Origin: an uncultured Caulobacter sp.
GTDB lineage: Bacteria; Pseudomonadota; Alphaproteobacteria; Caulobacterales; Caulobacteraceae
DNA: 6,419 nt
Reading direction: 5' to 3'
NCBI GenBank assembly: GCA_937991555.1
Contig: CALKHU010000128.1
Coordinates: forward strand, 1-6,419
Shown here: one piece after another, positions 1-5,016 of the stretch
How positions within the stretch are numbered: position 1 is the stretch's first letter
Layout: every line of letters starts with the position of its first letter
Made by a program: the position numbers and the translations under genes
The notes under the pieces: generated by a model
Databases searched by the model: none
Seen by the model: the letters and a program-made list of their open reading frames with translations, nothing else
What the model was told of the DNA's origin: nothing

Positions 1-1001
1 CCCTGCTCATCGTCACCGGCGTGGGCGCGGTCTTCGGCGTGGCGGCGGTCGGCGTCGTGCTGTCAACCGGCGGCGCGGGCGGCAAGCCCAGCCCGCGGGT
101 GGCCGAGGCGCTGCGTATCGCCAAGGCCGACTCCCGGGGCGAGGTGAAGGGCGCGGAAGCGGACACCACGCCGCGCGTGGCCATGGCCGTGGCGCCCGGC
201 CTCGAAGGCGGGGCGACGCCGCCGCCGGCGCTGGCCGCAGCCGCCAGCGGCGAGGCCGCCGACAGCGCCGCCACGCTCTACGGCGAAGCCCTGCGGCTGA
301 TGGAGGCCAAGGATCCGGCCGCGCTCGACCGGCTGCGCCGGGCCGCCAACATGGGCTACGCGCCCGCCCAGTTCGACCTCTCGAAAGCCTACCAGTCCGG
401 CGCGCTCGGGCTGCGCAAGGACGAGGCGGAGTCGCGCCGCTGGACCGAGCGCGCCGCCCAGGCCGGCGACCCGCGGGCCATGCACAACCTCGGCCTGGCC
501 TTCTTCCACGGCTCGGGCGGCCCGATGAACAAGACCACCGCCGCCCAGTGGTTCCGGCGCGCGGCAGACCTCGGCATGGGCGACAGCCAGTACAACCTGG
601 CCAGCCTGCACGAGCAGGGCTTCGGCGTGCAGCAGAACGCCGCCGAGGCCTACAAGTGGTACCTGATCGCGGCGAAGGGCGGCGACGCCGAGGCCCGGGC
701 CGCGGCTGAGCGGGTCAAGCGCGGCCTGACGCCGGAACAGCGCGATGTGGCCGAGAAGTCGGCGGCGGCCTTCCGCCCGGCGACCCCCAACCCGTCCGCC
801 CGCCCCGCGACGGCGGCCGGCGGCGTCGCCTCGGCCCAGCGCGCGCTGCAGATGCTCGGCTACTATCGCGGCCCGCAGGACGGGCAGACGTCGGCCGCGC
901 TGAAGGGGGCCATTCAGGCGTTCCAGCGCGACAAGAACCTGCAACCCACCGGCAATCTGGATGGCGAGACCATGGCCCGCCTGGCGGTCTACGCCCGCTG
1001 A
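1..1001 (+). CDS. podJ: PodJ-like polar localisation factor, C-terminal part (TM + Sel1 repeats + peptidoglycan-binding domain), 5' truncated by window edge
   Basis: The frame is open from base 3 to the TGA at 999-1001 and gives about 332 residues, so the gene starts left of the window. The first ~20 residues (LLIVTG..., bases 3-65) are hydrophobic and Gly/Val/Ala rich, reading as the end of a transmembrane helix. A ~85-residue Ala/Pro-rich linker follows, then about four Sel1-type repeats (roughly bases 316-405, 421-513, 529-621 and 637-726; signatures such as AAxxGxxxAxxxL and AAEAYKWYLIAA). After a Pro/Ala linker comes a C-terminal peptidoglycan-binding type 1 domain (about 829-990, with LGYY and IQAFQRD). 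A single TM followed by ~310 periplasmic residues of Sel1 repeats plus a PG-binding domain is the layout of the Caulobacter PodJ C-terminus. PodJ recruits polar pilus, holdfast and signalling proteins, and its periplasmic tail is processed during the cell cycle. The family is inferred, because the diagnostic cytoplasmic coiled coils lie outside the window. Another Sel1/PG-binding envelope protein is the alternative. Confidence 0.72.
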   Translation, partial: LLIVTGVGAVFGVAAVGVVLSTGGAGGKPSPRVAEALRIAKADSRGEVKGAEADTTPRVAMAVAPGLEGGATPPPALAAAASGEAADSAATLYGEALRLMEAKDPAALDRLRRAANMGYAPAQFDLSKAYQSGALGLRKDEAESRRWTERAAQAGDPRAMHNLGLAFFHGSGGPMNKTTAAQWFRRAADLGMGDSQYNLASLHEQGFGVQQNAAEAYKWYLIAAKGGDAEARAAAERVKRGLTPEQRDVAEKSAAAFRPATPNPSARPATAAGGVASAQRALQMLGYYRGPQDGQTSAALKGAIQAFQRDKNLQPTGNLDGETMARLAVYAR

Positions 1002-1123
1002 CCGCGCCGAGGGCGGCCCGGTCCGCGGAATTTCGCGCTTCGCGCCCGGCCCGCAGTCGCTGTATGGTTTCTGCTTCGTCACCGCATGGCCGGGGGCGAG
1101 GGGCGGCCGCAGGGGCGTTGCGC

Positions 1124-1128
1124 AGGAG
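1124..1128 (+). promoter_or_regulatory. Shine-Dalgarno deciding the DUF3429 gene start
   Basis: AGGAG lies 8 nt before the ATG at 1137. The same frame is open to an upstream ATG at 1086, but this ribosome-binding site and the onset of conserved-looking sequence favour the downstream ATG. Confidence 0.6.
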
Positions 1129-1136
1129 TTCGGGGC

Positions 1137-1598
1137 ATGAGGCAGGCCATCGCGCGAGCGCCGGCGTCCGCATGGACCATGGGCGTCGTCAGCCTCATTC
1201 CCTTCTATGTGTCGGCCGCGCTCTACTGCTACGGCCCCGCCGGGGTGCGAGACCAGGCCTTCTTCGGACTGATCGGCTGGTCGACGGCGATGCTCAGCTA
1301 TCTCGGCGGCGTCCGCGCCGGCCTTGAGATCGACAGCCATATCCGTCCCCGGCTGTGGAGCGTGGCGCTGGCCATGCTGTCGCCGGTCGCCGCCCTGGCC
1401 CTGCTGTTCGGCGCGGTGACGGACAGGCTGACGGGCGTGCAACAGGTCAGCGGCTTCATGACCGCCTTCCTGCTGATGTGGCTGTGGGACACCCGCGCCG
1501 CCGACGGCCCCGCCTGGCGTCCCCGCTATCGCACGGTCATCACCGCCGGCGCGGCCGTCGCCCTGGCCTTCGCCCTCGAACAGGCGATGAGCCTGTAG
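1137..1598 (+). CDS. DUF3429 family small integral membrane protein
   Basis: The protein is 153 residues from the ATG at 1137, chosen for its AGGAG at 8 nt spacing. An in-frame ATG at 1086 would add 17 Gly/Arg-rich residues that do not look membrane-protein-like. It has four to five hydrophobic segments: around WTMGVVSLIPFYVSAAL, FFGLIGWSTAMLSYLGG, WSVALAMLSPVAALALLFG, FMTAFLLMWLW and a C-terminal Ala/Val-rich helix. The second segment carries a LSYLGGVRAG motif that resembles the LSFLGGVRWG signature I associate with DUF3429 proteins, whose function is unknown; inner-membrane location is inferred. The last loop has a MWLWDTRAA turn with charged residues. It sits 135 bp after the podJ-like gene on the same strand and converges on pdeM. 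With its own good ribosome-binding site it could be expressed alone or by read-through. No catalytic motif is visible. Confidence 0.8.
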   Translation: MRQAIARAPASAWTMGVVSLIPFYVSAALYCYGPAGVRDQAFFGLIGWSTAMLSYLGGVRAGLEIDSHIRPRLWSVALAMLSPVAALALLFGAVTDRLTGVQQVSGFMTAFLLMWLWDTRAADGPAWRPRYRTVITAGAAVALAFALEQAMSL

Positions 1599-1601
1599 GC
1601 G

Positions 1602-1621
1602 ATCCGCTCATCCCGGCGGAT
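1602..1621. terminator. possible weak hairpin between convergent genes
   Basis: ATCCGC (1602-1607) and GCGGAT (1616-1621) form a 6-bp stem with an 8-nt loop. It lies in the 41-bp gap between the stop of the DUF3429 gene (1598) and the stop of pdeM (1640). An overlapping alternative fold pairs CATCC (1609-1613) with GGATG (1618-1622). There is no T-tract on either side, so a canonical intrinsic terminator is not shown. The position between convergent stops is the main argument. Confidence 0.25.
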
Positions 1622-1639
1622 GGCGGGACAAGCGGGCCT

Positions 1640-2341
1640 CTAGTCGTTGACCAGGCTCTTCCAGCCGATCGGGTGGACCCTGTCCGCCCCGAGCGCCGCC
1701 GCCAGCGGCCGGGTCGTGAACAGCGGCTCGAAGGCCGGATCCTTCACGTTCAGCCCGCCGGCGTAGGCGCCGAACGCCGGCAGCACGACGCGGCGACCGT
1801 CGGTCACGAAGCAGCGCCGCCGCACCCGCCCGCCGCGTCCGGCGATCCGCGCGGCCGGGTGAAGATGGCCCGCGACCTCGCCCGGCTGCGACCCCGGCTG
1901 CGGTTCGTGACGCAGCTTCAGGCCGTCCAGCGCCATCTCGTCGACGACATCGCCCGGCAGGCCGCGCGGGCCGTCGGCGTCATGGTTTCCGACCACCCAG
2001 ACCAGCGTCCGTCCCAGCGCCAGCGCCGCCAGGCGCGCGGCGTCCTCCGGCGCCAGCCGGGCCTCGGCCGCGCCGTCGTGGAAGCTGTCGCCCAGGAACA
2101 CCAGCAGCCGCGGGGCGCAGGCCGCCACCTCCCGCTCCAGCCGGGCCAGCGTCTCGCGGGTGTCATAGGGCGGCAGCAGCTGGCCTCGCATGGCGTAGGC
2201 CGAACCCTTCTCGAAGTGCAGGTCCGCGACCAGCAGGGCGTCGGAACCGGTGACGGCCAGCGCGCCCGAGGCCTTCAGGACGACCTCCTTCCCGTTCACG
2301 GCCATCGCCAGGCCGCCGCAGATCGAGGCGCGGAAGGGCAA
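1640..2341 (-). CDS. pdeM: PdeM / MPE: ligase-associated DNA damage response metallophosphoesterase (endonuclease)
   Basis: This is a calcineurin-like metallophosphoesterase. Numbering from a TTG start at 2341 (233 aa), the metal-binding motifs are VADLHFEKGS (D40, H42), LGDSFHD (D85), VGNHD (N119, H120, D121), H145 and GHLHP (H159, H161). The complete set suggests an active two-metal enzyme. Family knowledge: the Pseudomonas putida MPE, encoded with Lhr-Core, an exonuclease and an ATP-dependent ligase, is a manganese-dependent DNA endonuclease. The gene lies just downstream of lhr on the same strand, so co-transcription is likely. The start is uncertain. The frame stays open to an ATG at 2440 (266 aa), with another ATG at 2404, but those extensions run through the inverted repeat. 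The ATG at 2305 (221 aa) trims what looks like a conserved ICGGL segment. The TTG has AAGGA 4 nt upstream, supplied by the repeat arm. Family call is confident; start is not. Confidence 0.93.
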   Translation of the reverse strand: MPFRASICGGLAMAVNGKEVVLKASGALAVTGSDALLVADLHFEKGSAYAMRGQLLPPYDTRETLARLEREVAACAPRLLVFLGDSFHDGAAEARLAPEDAARLAALALGRTLVWVVGNHDADGPRGLPGDVVDEMALDGLKLRHEPQPGSQPGEVAGHLHPAARIAGRGGRVRRRCFVTDGRRVVLPAFGAYAGGLNVKDPAFEPLFTTRPLAAALGADRVHPIGWKSLVND

Positions 2342-2342
2342 T

Positions 2343-2387
2343 GCGTCCTTCGACACGGGCGCTGGCGCGCCCTGCTCAGGATGACGT
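2343..2387 (-). repeat. interspersed hairpin repeat, copy A (inverted relative to copy B)
   Basis: Read on the minus strand this 45-nt unit begins ACGTCATCCTGAGCAG and ends GTGTCGAAGGACGC; both segments are identical to copy B. The centre differs from copy B but forms its own hairpin: GGGCGC (2357-2362) pairs with GCGCCC (2367-2372) around a 4-nt loop. The unit ends one base before the proposed TTG start of pdeM. From memory, related GTCATCCTGAGC...GTCGAAGGA units recur in the intergenic DNA of many bacterial genomes; this was not searched. Confidence 0.85.
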
Positions 2388-2433
2388 GCGGGGGAAAGCT
2401 TCATCGAATCTGCGTCAGAAGGCACTATCGAAT

Positions 2434-2479
2434 ACGTCATCCTGAGCAGCGTCGCGAAGCGATGCGTGTCGAAGGACGC
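2434..2479 (+). repeat. interspersed hairpin repeat, copy B
   Basis: This 46-nt unit begins ACGTCATCCTGAGCAG and ends GTGTCGAAGGACGC on the plus strand, the reverse complement of copy A at both ends. Its centre pairs GCGTCGC (2449-2455) with GCGATGC (2459-2465), including one G-T pair, around a GAA loop. It ends 3 nt from the lhr stop codon (2483-2485). Together with copy A it makes an inverted repeat with a 46-nt spacer (2388-2433). That spacer holds two ATCGAAT words (2403-2409, 2427-2433). Confidence 0.85.
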
Positions 2480-2482
2480 CCA

Positions 2483-4954
2483 TCACGCCATCGCCTCCGC
2501 GATCAGGTCCTCGGCCGCCTCGGCGAGCATCATCTCGGCCGCGCCGCCCGGCGCGCGCTCGCGGCCGATCTCCATGAACATCGGGACGGCGAAGGGGGAA
2601 AGGCGCTCCAGCGTCGCATGGCGGATATGGCCCTTCACCCGCTGCAGCAGCCGCCCGACCCGGGCCACGTCGATGGTCATGGTCGCCGCGTCGGCCCGGG
2701 CGCACTTCAGCAACAGGTGGTCGGGCTGGTGTCGTCGAAGCACGTCGTAGATCAGGTCGGTGGAGAAGGTCACCTGCCGTCCGGACTTCTCCGCCCCCGG
2801 CATCCGCCGCTCGATCAGGCCGCTGATCAGCGCGCAGGCCTTGAAAGACCGCTTCATCATGAAGCTCTCGTCCATCCAGGCCTCGAGGTCGTCGCCCAGC
2901 ATGTCTTCGGCGAACAGGTCGTCGAGATCGAGGCGATCCATCGGCTTCAGGGCCCAGATGGCCAGCGCATAGTCGTTGCAGACAAAGCCCAGCGGCCCGA
3001 TGCCCAGCCGGTCGAGCCGGCGGGTCAGCAGCATGGCGAGCGTCGTGTGCGCGTGCCGGCCGTCGAAGGCATAGACGACCATGTAGAACCGCTTCCCGTG
3101 CGGGAAGGTCTCCAGCAGCATCTCGTCGGGTCCCGGGATCACCGACCGGTCGCGCTGGGCCTCGAGCCATTCGCGGACGTCGTCCGGCAGAACCCGCCAG
3201 CGGGCCTCGTCCGACATCATCCGCCGCACCCTGGCGGCGAGGAAGGTCGAGATGGCGAACTTGCTGCCGCCCCAGCTCGGCATCTTCGGGTTGGCGTTCG
3301 GCGCCGGGCTGACCAGCACGTCGGTCCCGGTCACGCCGACCAGCTTCCAGGTCATCCCGGCGAAGATGAAGGTGTCGCCGGGGTCGAGCACCTCCAGATA
3401 GCCCTCCTCGACCTCGCCGATCTTGCGCCCGCCCTTGCCGCCGCGGCCCGCGATCCGGACGTTCAGCGTGGCGGGCGAGACGATGGCCCCGACGTTCATC
3501 CGGTGCCGTCGCACGGTGTCGGCGTTGCGCGCCCGCCAGAGGCCGTCCGGCCCCTTCACGATCCGCCGGAACCGGTCGTAGGTCTTCAGCGCGTAGCCGC
3601 CGGTCGACACGAAATCGACGACCTCCTCGTAGTCCTCCCAGCGCAGGTCGCGGTACGGGACGGCCGCGCGGACCTCGTCGTACAGGGCGACCAGGTCGAA
3701 CGGCTCGCTGCAGGCGCAGCCCATGACGTGCTGGGCCAGGACGTCCAGCGCGCCGACGCGCGGCTGCTCGCTGTCGAGCGCGTTCTCGGCGATGGCCTCG
3801 ATGGCCGCCTGGCACTCGAGCATCTCGAACCGGTTGGCCGGCACGAACAGGGCCTTCGAGGGCTCGTCCAGCCGGTGGTTGGCGCGGCCGATCCGCTGCA
3901 CCATCCGCGCCGCGCCCTTCGGCGCCGCCAGCTGGATGACGAGGTCGACGTCGCCCCAGTCGATCCCGAGGTCCAGCGTCGAGGTGCAGACGACCGCCTT
4001 CAGCTCCCCCCGCGCCATCGCCGCCTCGACCCGCCGCCGTTGCTCGGCCGCCAGGCTTCCGTGGTGCAGCGCGATGGGCAGGTCGTCGTCGTTCAGCTTC
4101 CACAGCTCCTGGAACGCGAACTCGGCCTGGAAGCGGGTGTTGACGAAGACCAGCGTGGTCCGGTGGCGCTTGATGATGTCGTAGACCTCGGCCATCGCGT
4201 GCTCGGCCGTATGCCCGGCCCAGGGCACGCGGCCCTCGGAGATCAGGGTGTCGACGACAGGGGCCGGGCCCGGCGGTCCCCGCACGAGGTCGACGTCCGC
4301 CGCCCGCGCGGTCGGGCTCATCCAGTCCCGGATGAGGTCGGGATCGTCGACCGTCGCCGACAGTCCGACGCGCCGCATGTGCGGCGCCAGCGCCTGCAGG
4401 CGCGCCAGGTCCAGCGCCAGCAGGTCGCCGCGCTTGGTCGGCCACAGGGTGTGGATCTCGTCCAGGATGACGCAGTGCAGGTCCTCGAACAGGCCTCGCG
4501 CGCCCTCCCAGGCGCACAGCAGGGCCAGCTGCTCGGGCGTGGTCAGCAGGATGTCCGGCGGCCGCACCTTCTGCCGCTGCTTGCGGCTGACGCCGGTGTC
4601 GCCGGTGCGGCTCTCGGCGACGATATCGAGGCCCATCTCGCGGATCGGCGCCATCAGGTTGCGCTCGACATCGACGGCCAGCGCCTTCAGCGGCGAGATG
4701 TAGAGGGTATGGACGCCGCGCGGACTGTTGGCGGGCGGGCGTTCGCTGAGCTCGATCAGGCTCGGCAGGAATCCGGCCAGCGTCTTGCCCCCGCCGGTCG
4801 GCGCGATCAGCAGCGCGTGGCGGCCGTCGCGGCCCTTGGCCACCATCTCCAGCTGATGCGTCCGCGCCGCCCAGCCGCGCGAGGCGAACCAGTCGGCGAA
4901 GCGCTGGGGCAACAGGGCGGGGAGGGTGGCGGCGTCCACGACTCCAAACAGCAC
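2483..4954 (-). CDS. lhr: Lhr-Core: ligase-associated DNA damage response DEXH-box helicase
   Basis: The 823-residue protein matches the ~820 aa Lhr-Core size and lacks the long C-terminal extension of full-length Lhr. Helicase motifs in order: Walker A APTGGGKT (51-58), motif Ia SPLKAL (87-92), TTPEQL (138-143), DEIH box (165-168), SAT (199-201), LVFVNTR (268-274), HHGSL (297-301), TSTLDLGIDWGDVD (324-337) and motif VI QRIGRANHR (353-361). The remaining ~460 residues should hold the winged-helix and beta-barrel modules known from Lhr structures. Family knowledge: Lhr-Core is an ATP-driven 3'-to-5' single-strand translocase and helicase used in DNA repair, encoded with MPE and often with Exo and Lig. 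The first in-frame start is GTG at 4954, since a TGA lies 18 nt upstream. A GTG at 4939 is an alternative that fits a possible leaderless transcript; neither has a well-spaced Shine-Dalgarno. The stop overlaps an ATG as TGATG, but the frame it opens is only 22 codons of repeat sequence. Confidence 0.95.
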   Translation of the reverse strand: MLFGVVDAATLPALLPQRFADWFASRGWAARTHQLEMVAKGRDGRHALLIAPTGGGKTLAGFLPSLIELSERPPANSPRGVHTLYISPLKALAVDVERNLMAPIREMGLDIVAESRTGDTGVSRKQRQKVRPPDILLTTPEQLALLCAWEGARGLFEDLHCVILDEIHTLWPTKRGDLLALDLARLQALAPHMRRVGLSATVDDPDLIRDWMSPTARAADVDLVRGPPGPAPVVDTLISEGRVPWAGHTAEHAMAEVYDIIKRHRTTLVFVNTRFQAEFAFQELWKLNDDDLPIALHHGSLAAEQRRRVEAAMARGELKAVVCTSTLDLGIDWGDVDLVIQLAAPKGAARMVQRIGRANHRLDEPSKALFVPANRFEMLECQAAIEAIAENALDSEQPRVGALDVLAQHVMGCACSEPFDLVALYDEVRAAVPYRDLRWEDYEEVVDFVSTGGYALKTYDRFRRIVKGPDGLWRARNADTVRRHRMNVGAIVSPATLNVRIAGRGGKGGRKIGEVEEGYLEVLDPGDTFIFAGMTWKLVGVTGTDVLVSPAPNANPKMPSWGGSKFAISTFLAARVRRMMSDEARWRVLPDDVREWLEAQRDRSVIPGPDEMLLETFPHGKRFYMVVYAFDGRHAHTTLAMLLTRRLDRLGIGPLGFVCNDYALAIWALKPMDRLDLDDLFAEDMLGDDLEAWMDESFMMKRSFKACALISGLIERRMPGAEKSGRQVTFSTDLIYDVLRRHQPDHLLLKCARADAATMTIDVARVGRLLQRVKGHIRHATLERLSPFAVPMFMEIGRERAPGGAAEMMLAEAAEDLIAEAMA

Positions 4955-4973
4955 TCCGCCGCCGCGCCGTCAA
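4945..4973 (-). promoter_or_regulatory. candidate housekeeping-sigma promoter for lhr-pdeM
   Basis: On the minus strand TTGACGG (4973 down to 4967) matches all seven positions of the Caulobacter sigma-73 -35 consensus TTGACGS. With a 14-nt spacer the -10 position reads GCTGTTTG (4952 down to 4945), only 4 of 7 fixed positions of GCTANAWC. Transcription would then begin near 4938, next to the alternative GTG start at 4939. The -35 is good, the -10 weak. Confidence 0.35.
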
Positions 4974-4974
4974 T

Positions 4975-4989
4975 GTTCCCGTTCCGTTT
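4975..4989 (+). promoter_or_regulatory. candidate LexA (SOS) box between lhr and the DinG-like gene
   Basis: GTTC at 4975-4978, seven bases, then GTTT at 4986-4989: one mismatch from the alphaproteobacterial LexA direct repeat GTTC-N7-GTTC. It sits in the 62-bp gap between two divergent DNA-helicase genes, directly upstream of the lhr-side -35 and across the expected -35 region of the DinG-like gene. Binding is inferred from motif and context only. Confidence 0.45.
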
Positions 4990-5002
4990 CCACGCGAGTC
5001 CG

Positions 5003-5010
5003 GCTATTCA
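5003..5010 (+). promoter_or_regulatory. candidate -10 element of the DinG-like gene
   Basis: GCTATTCA keeps the GCTA start of the Caulobacter -10 consensus GCTANAWC. No convincing -35 is found at 10-14 nt upstream. A start site ~7 nt downstream would fall at about 5016-5017, on the GTG itself, consistent with a leaderless mRNA and with the lack of a Shine-Dalgarno there. Confidence 0.25.
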
Positions 5011-5016
5011 GCACGG

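Noticed and set aside
1002..1045. Possible terminator after the podJ-like gene (CCGCG at 1002-1006 with CGCGG at 1024-1028, followed by AATTT; also a GCGC-TTC-GCGC hairpin at 1035-1045)
   Set aside because: The stems are short, the first has a long loop, and the T-run is only three bases. In 70% G+C sequence this is close to chance.
63..1442. A 459-codon minus-strand frame opposite the podJ-like and DUF3429 genes
   Set aside because: It is low-complexity Arg/Gly/His shadow sequence, and the + strand carries clear Sel1 and PG-binding motifs.
2343..2479. CRISPR array or insertion-sequence ends
   Set aside because: There are only two units, in inverted orientation, with a 46-nt spacer and no transposase frame or target-site duplication. 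This fits a hairpin repeat pair better.
2415..2483. A 22-codon reading frame whose ATG overlaps the lhr stop (TGATG)
   Set aside because: It looks like translational coupling, but the peptide is encoded almost entirely by repeat copy B and the spacer. It may be a relic of an earlier direct lhr-pdeM coupling.
2415..4973. An 852-codon minus-strand frame overlapping lhr in another phase
   Set aside because: It is Arg/Ala/Gly-rich shadow sequence, while the alternate phase encodes all the helicase motifs.
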